Shown here one piece after another: positions 16,815 to 25,700 of a stretch of 64,000 nt of DNA. Numbering within the stretch: position 1 is the stretch's first letter; each line of letters starts with the position of its first letter. The notes beneath the pieces are model-generated. The model had not been told where the DNA came from, ran no database searches, and saw only the letters and a program-made list of their open reading frames with translations. Both the position numbers and the translations under genes were made by a program. The DNA lies in assembly GCA_903839875.1 (NCBI GenBank), contig CAIMDZ010000013.1:38385-102384 (forward strand). The letters run 5' to 3'. This stretch comes from an uncultured Bacteroidota bacterium. GTDB lineage: Bacteria; Bacteroidota; Bacteroidia; Chitinophagales; Chitinophagaceae.

Positions 16815-17093
16815 AGACACTTCTCTAAGCTGTTGCTGTTGCGGATTTCAGAAAAGTGGCTCGTTAAATAAATTTATCGTTAAAATATTCAAGCGGCTAA
16901 ATTTTACTATTTAACAAATTGCACTGTTTTGTTATTTTATTTATTTTCTGTTGAAAAATCCTTTTTCTACTAACCCTTGCAAACCTGTACCCGCTCTCAT
17001 TACTGTATCTTTATCATTCAAAAAAAAGCAGTAGAAAACGGATTACCATTGGAATGATTTTTGCGTGCAGTGGTTAAATATTGGATTGTTACT

Positions 17094-17645
17094 ATGATAT
17101 TGGATGTAATTGGCATTATTATTCTTATTTTATTTTTCATCCGCGGCTATAGCAAGGGTATAATAGTTGCAGTATGTTCCGTGCTTGCCATATTACTGGG
17201 TATTCTTGTTTCACTAAAGCTGTCACAGGCTTTGTCTTCATGGCTGCAGGAAAAAGGATATGTTACATCTGGATGGGTGCAGGTGATCAGTTATGTGATA
17301 CTGTTTATTGGGGTTGTTCTGTTGGTTCGCCTTTTGGCTAAACTGGTACAGAAAGCGGCTGAAAGCATGATGCTGGGTTTTGTAAATAAACTGATCGGTG
17401 GCGTGCTGTACGTTTTCCTGGGGACAGTATTGTGGAGTTCACTTTTATGGATTGGCAGCCGCATGAACGTTATTGCTCCTGAAACCATTGCCGCTTCAAA
17501 AACATACGCATGGCTTTCCCAATTCGCTCCGTGGTTCTTTGAGCAGGCAGGTAGGCTGCTGCCGTTTGTGAAAGACACTTTCAGCAAACTGGACCATTTC
17601 TTTGACACAATAAATCATAAGGCGGGCAATGTGGGTACTCATTGA
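17094..17645 (+). CDS. cvpA: CvpA-family membrane protein
   Basis: This 183-residue protein has four hydrophobic segments: IIILILFFIRGYSKG, VCSVLAILLGILVSL, VISYVILFIGVVLLVRL and GGVLYVFLGTVLWSSLL. That is the CvpA (colicin V production) topology. CvpA proteins are inner-membrane proteins linked to envelope stress and bile resistance in other bacteria. I start at ATG 17094; a TTG at 17061 would lie inside the likely promoter. Its 3' end overlaps the amidotransferase start by 17 bp. Confidence 0.85.
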   Translation: MILDVIGIIILILFFIRGYSKGIIVAVCSVLAILLGILVSLKLSQALSSWLQEKGYVTSGWVQVISYVILFIGVVLLVRLLAKLVQKAAESMMLGFVNKLIGGVLYVFLGTVLWSSLLWIGSRMNVIAPETIAASKTYAWLSQFAPWFFEQAGRLLPFVKDTFSKLDHFFDTINHKAGNVGTH

Positions 17646-18192
17646 TAATTACGATTCATTCACTTACATACTCCTGCACTATCTGCTACAAACAGGCCAT
17701 GAGTGCATTGTTTACCGCAATGATGAAATCACCCTTGAACAATTAATAACACTGAATCCTGAACGAATCATTATTTCTCCGGGCCCCGAAACCCCATTAC
17801 AGGCAGGGATTACGATGCAGGTTATTGACCACTTCCATACAAGCATCCCCATTCTGGGTGTGTGCCTCGGCCACCAGGCACTGGGTATGTACTTTGGCGC
17901 TAAGCTGATACATGTTCCTCCCATGCACGGCAAGACAAGCGAGGTTACGCATACGGGCCATTCGTTGTTCAAAAATATCCCTTCACCCTTTACCGCAATG
18001 AGGTACCATTCACTGGCAGTAAATGAATTTGATAATACAGACCTTGAATCTATTGCAACTACTGATGATGGCACCATAATGGCGTTGGCGCATAAACACT
18101 ACTCCTGCCTTGGTGTGCAGTTCCATCCTGAATCTATAGGTACGGAATATGGGTTGCAGTTATTGAAAAACTGGGCGTCTCTTATTTATTAG
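17629..18192 (+). CDS. Anthranilate/aminodeoxychorismate synthase glutamine amidotransferase subunit
   Basis: This 187-residue class I amidotransferase supplies ammonia from glutamine to TrpE or PabB. The catalytic triad is visible: Cys79 in GVCLGHQALG, and His166 and Glu168 in FHPES. The MRYHSL motif and the N-terminal LIDNYDSFT are typical of the TrpG/PabA group. No trpE or pabB is adjacent, so folate or tryptophan use cannot be told apart, and one subunit may serve both. Its last codons overlap the convergent S41 protease gene by 11 bp. Confidence 0.93.
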   Translation: MWVLIDNYDSFTYILLHYLLQTGHECIVYRNDEITLEQLITLNPERIIISPGPETPLQAGITMQVIDHFHTSIPILGVCLGHQALGMYFGAKLIHVPPMHGKTSEVTHTGHSLFKNIPSPFTAMRYHSLAVNEFDNTDLESIATTDDGTIMALAHKHYSCLGVQFHPESIGTEYGLQLLKNWASLIY

Positions 18193-19867
18193 GCTTCAAC
18201 AACTTCTTATAATCTTCCTGCTGCTGTATCAGTGCCATTGCCTTATCCAGGTCCTTATCATATTGCAGGCCCTGGGCTATGCGCCCACGTGTATAGTAGT
18301 ACCTCGATGCGATCTCATTCTCCAGCATCTGTTTCACCTGCTCCTTATGTTTCATAAGGTCCTGTTTCTTGTCGTGCGACAATTTATTCTTCAACGCTTC
18401 AAATTCACTTTTGGCATCGTCATAATACTTTTCCTTAACAGCCATATTCTTCAATGAATCCAATCCTTCCTCCGTTTGCGTTTTATAGGAGTAGTCTTTA
18501 TTCTCCACCCATTTTGCAAACTGGGTAAACTCAGCATCGGTAAGTGAAAATTTATTTGCCGCCGGAATATTCGGATGCTGGCTTGCATACTCTGTTGCAT
18601 AATCAAAGAGGTAGTTCTTTGTATACAGTGTAACAGCTATCATGCTCATCGGGTCGTCTTTCAGAAACACATCAGGTTCTACGCCACCACCGCTTTTCAC
18701 GGTACGGCCCATTTTTGTTTTGTACGATTTTTTAAGTGAATCAGGGATGAAGCCTACGCTGCCGTCGGCATTGCGGTGTGCATAGTCGAGCATTTGAATG
18801 CATCTTCCGCTTGGTGTATAATACCTGGCTATGGTCAATTTCAACCTTGCATTGAAACCAAGGTTACGGGTCACCTGTACCAGCCCCTTGCCATAGGAGC
18901 GCTCTCCTATAATCACACCACGGTCCAGGTCCTGCATGGTTCCGGCCACAATCTCAGATGCCGATGCTGATGAGTGGTTAACCAGAACAGTGAGTGGCAG
19001 GTCTTTATTCCAGATAAGTCCTGGTGTCTTGTAATCCTTATCCAGGTCAGGCACTTTGCCTTTTGTACTTACCACCAGTTGCCCTTTGTCAATAAATAAA
19101 TTACAGATGCCCACTGCTTCTTCCAGCAACCCGCCGGGATTATTCCTCAGGTCTAATACCAGTCCTTTCAAAGATGGTTGCGCCCGAAGCAAACTATCAT
19201 AGGCATCCTTTACCTGCCTGGCGCATCCCTGTGTAAACTGCGTGAGGCGCACATAGGCGATATCGTTATGCTCGCCAATAAGACTATAATAAGGAACGCT
19301 GGAAATTTCTATTTCTCCGCGTGTCAGCATTTTTTGAGTTGAGCTATGGGTAAACGCATCTTTTACCTTCATGTTTATCTGGGTGCCCGGTGAGCCCTTC
19401 AGCAGCAAACTCAGGTCTTCAATTGTTTTACCCTTTACAGCCTGGTTCTCAATTGATTCAACCATATCCCCCGGATGAAGGCCCGCTTTCTGCGCCGGGC
19501 TGTTTTCATACACATCGCCAATGTAGATTTCATCACCCTTCCTGCGCATACTGGCCCCAATGCCGCCATATTTGCCGGTAGTCATAAATTCATAATCCTC
19601 CACATCCGCCTCCGTAATGTAATTAGTATAAGGATCCAGGTCTTCCAGCATGGCATCCACACCTGTCTTCACCAGTTTGCCGGGTTCTATGGGGTCAACG
19701 TAATAGGTATTGAGTTCCTTAAACAGATTGGCGTATATATCCAGGTTTTTGGATATTTCGAAATAAGGGTCATTTGACTTTCCGTGAATAAAGAAAAAGG
19801 CGGTTGCTGATAGTAGCACACCGGCGATGAACCCTTTGGCTTTTTTAATTTTTTTCAAAAATATCAT
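18182..19867 (-). CDS. S41-family C-terminal processing peptidase
   Basis: This 561-residue periplasmic serine protease has an N-terminal signal or anchor helix (GFIAGVLLSATAFFF). A PDZ domain follows (GGIGASMRRKGDEIYI to LLKGSPGTQINM). The S41 core contains the catalytic Ser in NHSSASASEIVAG and the Lys in SYGKGLVQ, the Ser-Lys dyad arrangement. The C-terminal part is long and helical. It resembles CtpA/Prc enzymes that trim periplasmic or lipoprotein substrates. A promoter-like TTGCTTTG at 19892-19899 places the start at ATG 19867 rather than an upstream TTG. Confidence 0.93.
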   Translation of the reverse strand: MIFLKKIKKAKGFIAGVLLSATAFFFIHGKSNDPYFEISKNLDIYANLFKELNTYYVDPIEPGKLVKTGVDAMLEDLDPYTNYITEADVEDYEFMTTGKYGGIGASMRRKGDEIYIGDVYENSPAQKAGLHPGDMVESIENQAVKGKTIEDLSLLLKGSPGTQINMKVKDAFTHSSTQKMLTRGEIEISSVPYYSLIGEHNDIAYVRLTQFTQGCARQVKDAYDSLLRAQPSLKGLVLDLRNNPGGLLEEAVGICNLFIDKGQLVVSTKGKVPDLDKDYKTPGLIWNKDLPLTVLVNHSSASASEIVAGTMQDLDRGVIIGERSYGKGLVQVTRNLGFNARLKLTIARYYTPSGRCIQMLDYAHRNADGSVGFIPDSLKKSYKTKMGRTVKSGGGVEPDVFLKDDPMSMIAVTLYTKNYLFDYATEYASQHPNIPAANKFSLTDAEFTQFAKWVENKDYSYKTQTEEGLDSLKNMAVKEKYYDDAKSEFEALKNKLSHDKKQDLMKHKEQVKQMLENEIASRYYYTRGRIAQGLQYDKDLDKAMALIQQQEDYKKLLKPNK

Positions 19868-20047
19868 GGTACTGACTGTATTAAATAATAACAAAGCAAT
19901 GTACGAATTTAACCCCTTGAGAAATGGTAAAAAAAGAAAAATTTCTATTTCATTGATCAGGAATTGTTAGAATTATGGTAAATTGTATCGAAAACTACAT
20001 AATTCTCTGTTTCTAATTCCGGTATTTGGCCAAATAACTATCACAAT

Positions 20048-20695
20048 ATGAATTACAAAACCCCGGCTTTATTAGTTTCTTTTTTACTAGGCGGTTTTTT
20101 AGCCGAGGCTCAAAAGCCTTTTGCAGAGGGGGTTATGGTTTACAAAGTTACACTCAGGACTACAGAGAATAAAACTTTTACAGGCACCTATACTTTTACT
20201 TACAAAGGCAGCCACATAAGAAAAGAACTGAAGTTAAATAACGGCTACCAGGATGTCGTCTTATTGGATTGTGGCAGCAATAAGGCATTTTCACTCCAAA
20301 ATGAGAACGGCAAAAAGTATGCTATTGAACTGAGTATGGATGACATGAAGAAGAAGCAGGAAAAATTTACAGGATTTACGATTAAGAATGAACAGAATAA
20401 TAACAGTAAGATAGCCGGTTTCGCAGTGTATAAAGGAAATATTGTTTACCATGACGGTACGGGAGTAAACGTTTTATACACCAAAGAATATCAGCCACCT
20501 TTTCCGGTGGCCTTCGAGCGCTTTCCCAATGCGGGATTTTTACCATTATCTTTTTCCTACAAAGATGAAAACGGCATCACAATGGAGTTTGAAGCTGAAA
20601 AAATTGAAGCAGCCCCTGTTGAAAATGCCATTTTCAGAATCCCCCCTGATTATAAATTAATTTCCAATGCAGAGTATAAACAATTAAGTAAATAG
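20048..20695 (+). CDS. Exported protein, DUF4412-like
   Basis: This 215-residue protein has a signal peptide (GGFLAEAQ) and a beta-rich mature part: EGVMVYKVTLRT, YTFTYKGSHIRKELKL, LLDCGSNKAFSL, then repeated AVYKG and LYTKEYQPPFPV strands. The layout resembles Bacteroidota proteins that measure a dye-like YKG..K...I.D pattern (DUF4412 and relatives). No enzyme motif is visible. It is followed by a REP-like repeat 2 bp after its stop. Confidence 0.7.
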   Translation: MNYKTPALLVSFLLGGFLAEAQKPFAEGVMVYKVTLRTTENKTFTGTYTFTYKGSHIRKELKLNNGYQDVVLLDCGSNKAFSLQNENGKKYAIELSMDDMKKKQEKFTGFTIKNEQNNNSKIAGFAVYKGNIVYHDGTGVNVLYTKEYQPPFPVAFERFPNAGFLPLSFSYKDENGITMEFEAEKIEAAPVENAIFRIPPDYKLISNAEYKQLSK

Positions 20696-20697
20696 GG

Positions 20698-20733
20698 GCC
20701 TCACCCCGGCCATCTCCGAAGGAGAGGGTGAGG
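20698..20733. repeat. REP-like repeat (same family as the one in kmo)
   Basis: GCCTCACCCCGGCC followed by a TCTCC-GAA-GGAGA hairpin and GGGTGAGG. It begins just after the stop of the 20048-20695 gene and could act as a terminator or mRNA stabiliser. Confidence 0.8.
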
Positions 20734-20768
20734 TCGAAGGAGTAGTGTGATCTTCGGGGTTTGTTAGT

Positions 20769-20887
20769 GGCGATGTCGATATCGTTGACTTACGGAAGCC
20801 CGACGGGTTTCAATATAAATAGCCGCCGGTGAAACCGGTGGTAGGCAAACGTAAGACACAACTCCGAAGGTGTTGAATGTGGTATGG
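20769..20887 (+). repeat. Degenerate copy of the 145-bp three-hairpin element
   Basis: It shares GAAGCCCGACGGGTTTC, ATAGCCGCCGGTGAAACCGG and a GTTGAATGTGGTATG stretch with the intact element at 39112-39256. The left end is decayed and the right end is missing. Confidence 0.75.
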
Positions 20888-20954
20888 GGAATACCCCCAC
20901 ATCTTTCCCTTTTTTTCAATAGTTTCGTGTCAATAAGAAAACGACTGAACAACA

Positions 20955-21692
20955 ATGAATCACACGAATAGGGGACAGAAGATTTTGCTATTCGTATTCT
21001 TAACGTTGTGCGTGTTTGCCGACCTGCAAACACATGCACAATCCCGGCCAAAGCCCCCCGCCAAGCCGGAACCTGCTACTGAACCACATCCACGAAATTA
21101 TCAGGTGCTCGAAGAACATAAAGACAGAGATGGCAATGTAGTCAGAACCATACAATACGACCAGGGAAACCACCGGATAAGGGAAACAATGGTAATCCGG
21201 AATATCCCTCCCAGCCTGAACAAACCAATAAATCCCGATACGCTCAATAAAGATTCTGTGATGATTATTGTCAGCAAATCGCGTTTTGTGGTTGAGGTAT
21301 ATTACAAACGAAAGATAGTCAGGTCTTACAAAGCTGTTTTCGGGCCAAAGCCGCAGGAGAACAAAATTATGGCCGGCGATCGCTGCACGCCCGAAGGCTG
21401 GTTTACCATCCAAAGCAAAAACCCTAATTCAAAGTACGATAAATTTATGCTCCTCAATTACCCGAATGATTCTTCATTAGCCCGTTTCAACAAACTCAAA
21501 GAAACCGGCAAAATCCCGCAAAATGCAAAAATTGGCGGCGACGTAGGCATACATGGTATCTGGAAGGGCGGCGACGACATGATAGAAAAAGGCGTGTGCT
21601 GGACCGATGGCTGTGTGGCGATCCGCAATAAAGACATGGATGAGCTGTTTACGTTTACCGGAGTGGGGACGAGGGTGTATATAAAGAAGTAG
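20955..21692 (+). CDS. L,D-transpeptidase (YkuD/ErfK family)
   Basis: This 245-residue exported enzyme should cross-link or modify peptidoglycan through an active-site cysteine. After a signal peptide (FADLQTHAQ) and a Pro-rich linker comes the YkuD domain. Its catalytic His is in GDVGIHGIW and its Cys in CWTDGCVAI. The typical SKSRFVVEVYY and YKAVFGPKPQENK strands are present. It could also be a carboxypeptidase-like family member. It is flanked on both sides by dispersed repeats. Confidence 0.93.
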   Translation: MNHTNRGQKILLFVFLTLCVFADLQTHAQSRPKPPAKPEPATEPHPRNYQVLEEHKDRDGNVVRTIQYDQGNHRIRETMVIRNIPPSLNKPINPDTLNKDSVMIIVSKSRFVVEVYYKRKIVRSYKAVFGPKPQENKIMAGDRCTPEGWFTIQSKNPNSKYDKFMLLNYPNDSSLARFNKLKETGKIPQNAKIGGDVGIHGIWKGGDDMIEKGVCWTDGCVAIRNKDMDELFTFTGVGTRVYIKK

Positions 21693-21717
21693 AAGCCCCA
21701 TGCCTATAAACACTAAC

Positions 21718-21750
21718 TTCCCGACTAAAAATCGGGACCTTGTTCCGGGG
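21718..21750. repeat. CCCGA..TCGGG hairpin repeat
   Basis: CCCGACTAAAAATCGGG followed by ACCTTGTTCCGGGG. It is the same family as 31563-31612 and 48548-48593. Confidence 0.7.
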
Positions 21751-21875
21751 AGTACGTTGGAGTCAGGATTTCAGCTCAATAGCTTTGGGCAACTTACCTA
21801 ATCCATAGCTTCTTTCCAACCATTCATTCCATGAATTGTTATCTTATTTATCAATGAAATTTTTGATGCAGACAA

Positions 21876-22877
21876 TCAGAGTAACATTTCATTTTTTGAT
21901 GCCGCCGTTCTTTGTAATAATATATTAAAAAAACGATTCCTTTCTTTTTCTCCTACAGAACTGATCAATAAGGATTTTTTGATGGTATTACTAAACGACT
22001 TTTTTGTATAACTGCAAAACTGATTGTCACCTGTAATTAACTGGTTCATTACGCCATGGTTAATAAATGCGGTCTGTACGCCGTCTGTTTCTACAAACAC
22101 CGTATTATTACCCAAAAACCATTCGTTGAAATATAAATAATAATTGCCGGGATCTCCTGCAGGCTTTTGTCCTACCAGGAATTTCTCACCATTTTCTGCC
22201 TGCTCCTTGATGTGCTCTATTGTATGCTCCAGTTGTTTGTATAACAATTCGATAGTTTCCTTTTTGCGGATAATACCTGTGTAGCAGTAATACTCTATTT
22301 GCCTTATGGCGGCATTCAGGGTATCCACACTCCATATCTCAGAAGAGGGTATGCCATTGTAAGCTTTTAAAATTTCTAAACCTTTTTTATGAAGCATTGG
22401 TCCCATGTCATGGTCTTCAAAATGCATTTTGCTGTAGCACTTGCACGATAAGGCTGTTTTCATCCAGAAAAACAACTTAAATGCAGCTAAGTCATCATGC
22501 AGAAAGTAATAAAACAATGGCAGATCCTTAGCCTCGTAATAGAACATTTTTTCCTTAGAAGCGCTGATCTGTTTTAAATTTATCAATAAATAATCCAGGT
22601 ATTTTTCAATATCGAAATTATCACCATCCAGGTTTTTACCGTAAAAGACGGTACTGTCTGATTCAATATTGATAATCTGGTCGAGGGAAATACGATAACG
22701 AATACACAATTTCTGAATTTCCTCAAGAGAAATGGGTTTTTCTCCTCTTATTCTACGGTAGGCGCTGTCATTGCTAATATTTAGTAATTCCGCAACTTCA
22801 TCAGCCAGGGATAAATGCCCCGGCAATATTGACTTCACATGTTTGAAAAAAAGCTGTTGCAGCGTTGCAGGCTCCAT
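21876..22877 (-). CDS. HTH (XRE-like) regulator with a large unknown C-terminal domain
   Basis: This 333-residue protein has an N-terminal helix-turn-helix near residues 20-60 (SLADEVAELLNISNDSAYRRIRGEK, then ISLEEIQKLC). A long, mostly helical domain of about 250 residues follows and contains no motif I know. Proteins of this layout are frequent in Bacteroidota and are thought to be transcription regulators. I use ATG 22877; an upstream TTG at 22916 would add 13 poorly supported residues. It is divergent from the GNAT-like gene, which it may control. Confidence 0.75.
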   Translation of the reverse strand: MEPATLQQLFFKHVKSILPGHLSLADEVAELLNISNDSAYRRIRGEKPISLEEIQKLCIRYRISLDQIINIESDSTVFYGKNLDGDNFDIEKYLDYLLINLKQISASKEKMFYYEAKDLPLFYYFLHDDLAAFKLFFWMKTALSCKCYSKMHFEDHDMGPMLHKKGLEILKAYNGIPSSEIWSVDTLNAAIRQIEYYCYTGIIRKKETIELLYKQLEHTIEHIKEQAENGEKFLVGQKPAGDPGNYYLYFNEWFLGNNTVFVETDGVQTAFINHGVMNQLITGDNQFCSYTKKSFSNTIKKSLLISSVGEKERNRFFNILLQRTAASKNEMLL

Positions 22878-23100
22878 ACAATGAATTTTAGTAAAAACCA
22901 ATAATTCACTGAACAAGTTATAACATTATTTACTGATTAAAGAATTGTTAATGAAAAAATTGCAAAATTTGCCGTGGATTTAGGAAGAAAGCGATATAAT
23001 TTCTTGCTTTTTGCAATTTACCCGAATCAGGTAGCAATTACTAATTTGGAACAGGACAATATTTTTAAGACTTTTGATCTGCCAACCTTAATTATTTCCT

Positions 23101-24303
23101 ATGTACGAAATAAATAGTATCCAAGAATCAAATCCGGTCAGGATAATTGAACCAAAACTAAAAGCCAAAGTGCAACCCGGTTCCAATGTTATCATCAGAT
23201 CATGTGACAACATCTTCGATCTTAAAAAGTTTGCACAATTCCCGTATGATCTTTATCATACAAATCCTTATTGGGTGCCACCAAGAATAGGCGATGAATT
23301 AAAAGCATTGCAACCTGTCACAAACCCTGCCTTTAAAATTTGTGAGGCGAAATTCTGGTTAGCAATAAAGGATTGTAAAGTTGCAGGCAGGATAGGCGCA
23401 ATAATCAATAAACAATATAATGATAAGACAGGTGAACAAATGTGCCGGATCAGCAGGCTGGAATTTATTGATGATAAAAATGTGAGTAAGGCGCTGCTGG
23501 ATACTGCAGAAAAATGGGCAAAAGAAAAAGGAATGGATGGTACTCACGGCCCGCTTGGATTTACAAACCTTGACCACCAGGCCATACTGATAGAAGGGTT
23601 TGATCATTTGCCATCTATAGCTTCTGAATATCATTTGCCTTATTACCGCAGGCATCTTGAAGAGGCGGGTTATGGTAAAGAAATGGACTGGGTGGAGTTC
23701 AGGTTAAAACTGGAAAAAGAAATACCTGAAAAGGCATTGAAGCTGAATGATATGATACAGCGCCGGTATCATCTGAAAGTAGTGCATTTCAATAACCGGA
23801 TGGAAATGAAGGCATATGCGCCTAAGATATTGGCATTGCTGAATGTTGCTTTCGGTGAACTGTTTAGCTTTGTAGCAATGGATGAAGAACTGTCTGAGTT
23901 CTACATCAATAAATACTTCAGCATCCTTAACCCCAAATTTGTAAAAGTAATAGAAGACAAAGATGCCAGCATTATAGGTTTTATTATAAGCCTGCCCTCA
24001 CTGAGCCATGCTATGCAAAAATCAAAAGGTAAACTTTTCCCTTTCGGGTGGTATCATTTATCGAAGGCATTAAAAAGGCCTAAAGTTGTGGACCTGTTGC
24101 TTACCGGCATACATCCAGACTGGCAGGCCCAGGGAGTGAGCGCTATTCTCATCACCGAGTTACAGAAAGTAATGCAGGAGCATGGTGTGGAATACGTAGA
24201 AACTACAGGCATGCTGGAAACAAATGAAAAAGCCATCAATCACTGGAAAAACTACAATCATATACAGCATAAAAGAAAACGCTGCTTCAGGAAGATGTTT
24301 TAA
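23101..24303 (+). CDS. GNAT-like acyltransferase-related protein
   Basis: This 400-residue protein has two halves. The N-terminal half holds FWLAIKDCKVAGRIGAIINK and RLEFIDD, reminiscent of an acetyltransferase core, then GTHGPLGFTNLDHQAILIEGFD. The C-terminal half holds VDLLLTGIHPDWQAQGVSAILITEL, a GNAT-type acyl-CoA loop, and VETTGMLETNEKAINHWKNY. Related proteins in Bacteroidota are annotated as hypothetical or N-acetyltransferase. The substrate is unknown. It is divergent from the HTH regulator. Confidence 0.75.
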   Translation: MYEINSIQESNPVRIIEPKLKAKVQPGSNVIIRSCDNIFDLKKFAQFPYDLYHTNPYWVPPRIGDELKALQPVTNPAFKICEAKFWLAIKDCKVAGRIGAIINKQYNDKTGEQMCRISRLEFIDDKNVSKALLDTAEKWAKEKGMDGTHGPLGFTNLDHQAILIEGFDHLPSIASEYHLPYYRRHLEEAGYGKEMDWVEFRLKLEKEIPEKALKLNDMIQRRYHLKVVHFNNRMEMKAYAPKILALLNVAFGELFSFVAMDEELSEFYINKYFSILNPKFVKVIEDKDASIIGFIISLPSLSHAMQKSKGKLFPFGWYHLSKALKRPKVVDLLLTGIHPDWQAQGVSAILITELQKVMQEHGVEYVETTGMLETNEKAINHWKNYNHIQHKRKRCFRKMF

Positions 24304-24333
24304 TTGGATTTCTTAAGCGATACGCTCCACAAA

Positions 24334-24996
24334 TCAATACTCCACCAGCACCATTGGGTACTTATGCATAATGCCTATAGTGAAGGAGACATAATCGGTT
24401 TTAAGTTTCGGACCAAAATTGGTAAGGTTGGCAGGTATGTGAGCGTATTCCGAGGTCAATATAATATTCCAGTAACCACCTGTAGGGATGCGCCACGAAA
24501 AACCCATGGCGTAGCGCGATGCGAGTATTGGTATGTTGCGTGTAGTATTTACAGTGGCTGTATCGTATGCAGTGCCTATAGGCGGTGTGGCAACATACTG
24601 TTCATATTTATTACTTAGCTGGGTGCCATCGGTGAAAATTCCGAGGCCGAAAGCAGCATGAATATGAAGGTATTTCCGGTAGCCAATCCCCATGTCAACG
24701 GTTGGGGACAGAAACATATATCCGCTTTTTTGCCTGATGTTGATAACGGCATTGTTACTGCCCGGCGCAGGCGCAACATTGTATTTTTCCAGGAATGAAT
24801 ACCGCTCGTAGGAAAGTGTGCCTCCCGCATAAAAGTTACGGCTGAGCTTGTACAGGTAGTACCCTTTAATCACCGGGGTTTTATAACTTTTTTTCACGGT
24901 AGACTGTCCCACTCCTGCTTCCATGCCAAACATACCCTGCGAAAATGCTTCTCCGGAAAGTAATATCATCAGTGCGAAAAGAAAGATTCTTTTCAT
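24334..24996 (-). CDS. Outer-membrane beta-barrel protein
   Basis: This 220-residue protein has a signal peptide (LLSGEAFSQG) and alternating strand patterns with Tyr, Gly and Phe, such as FYAGGTLSYERYSF, YMFLSPTVDMGIGY and TDYVSFTIGIMH. This indicates an 8- to 10-strand outer-membrane barrel. Its start overlaps the stop of the next gene by one base. The two proteins look like diverged tandem paralogues. Function unknown. Confidence 0.75.
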   Translation of the reverse strand: MKRIFLFALMILLSGEAFSQGMFGMEAGVGQSTVKKSYKTPVIKGYYLYKLSRNFYAGGTLSYERYSFLEKYNVAPAPGSNNAVINIRQKSGYMFLSPTVDMGIGYRKYLHIHAAFGLGIFTDGTQLSNKYEQYVATPPIGTAYDTATVNTTRNIPILASRYAMGFSWRIPTGGYWNIILTSEYAHIPANLTNFGPKLKTDYVSFTIGIMHKYPMVLVEY

Positions 24997-25691
24997 TACC
25001 GGTAGTGTGTCCTGGTATGAGAAATACCTATCTGCAATGAAATATAGCCGGGGTTTATTTTATTCGTCGGACTATACGCAGTGCGGGAAGGATCTTTAAC
25101 ATCTGTTGTTTTGCTGATGCTATTCGTCAAAAAACCGAAATCTTCTGTAAAGGTGACCCACCAGTTACTTTCACCGCCCATATGAATATACTCGACCATG
25201 CCAAACCCAACCCTGAAAATCATAGAGTTGATATTTGGACTGGTATCAATGGTACTGTCATAGTCACCACTAACATAGCCATGAGTATTGTCCCACTTAC
25301 GCATTGTTTCATTGCCGCTCATTTTAAATCCCGCCCCAACATTCAGGTAAGCTTCCATATTGTTATGCTTTCCAAAAAACTGGCCGATGGAGGGTGCAAG
25401 ACAAATATAACTGGTCTTATTGAGTATGTTAACTCCTGCTATGCTGGCGCCATTGTTCACTGCATAGGCTTCCTTATCATATCTGAAAGCATACCCCTGG
25501 TAAAACAACTGAGCCCCGAAAGCGGTGCGTCCCTTTCCTATTTTTACAAACCTCAGTCCTCCGGAAATACCCAGATCATAATTGTACTTTAGGCTGGTAC
25601 CAGCGCCGCCATATAACGAGATCACAGAATTCTGAGCAAAGGCCGAACTGGTGAAAACACACAGGATCGCGAGTAGTATTAATCGTTTCAT
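24996..25691 (-). CDS. Outer-membrane beta-barrel protein
   Basis: This 231-residue protein has a signal peptide (FTSSAFAQ) and strand patterns YGGAGTSLKYNYDLGISGGLRF, GAQLFYQGYAFRYD, ICLAPSIGQFF and ISLQIGISH, typical of small outer-membrane barrels. It is the first gene of a two-gene unit with 24334-24996, which it resembles in layout. Function unknown. Confidence 0.75.
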   Translation of the reverse strand: MKRLILLAILCVFTSSAFAQNSVISLYGGAGTSLKYNYDLGISGGLRFVKIGKGRTAFGAQLFYQGYAFRYDKEAYAVNNGASIAGVNILNKTSYICLAPSIGQFFGKHNNMEAYLNVGAGFKMSGNETMRKWDNTHGYVSGDYDSTIDTSPNINSMIFRVGFGMVEYIHMGGESNWWVTFTEDFGFLTNSISKTTDVKDPSRTAYSPTNKINPGYISLQIGISHTRTHYR

Positions 25692-25700
25692 TCCCGAAAA

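Larger units (their letters stand above)
16582..17060. other. Gap with two hairpins, no gene seen
   Basis: About 480 bp between the YqeY-like gene and cvpA. A GC-rich hairpin lies at 16616-16640 and a long hairpin at 16766-16814. I find no convincing ORF. The right part is AT-rich. Confidence 0.7.
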
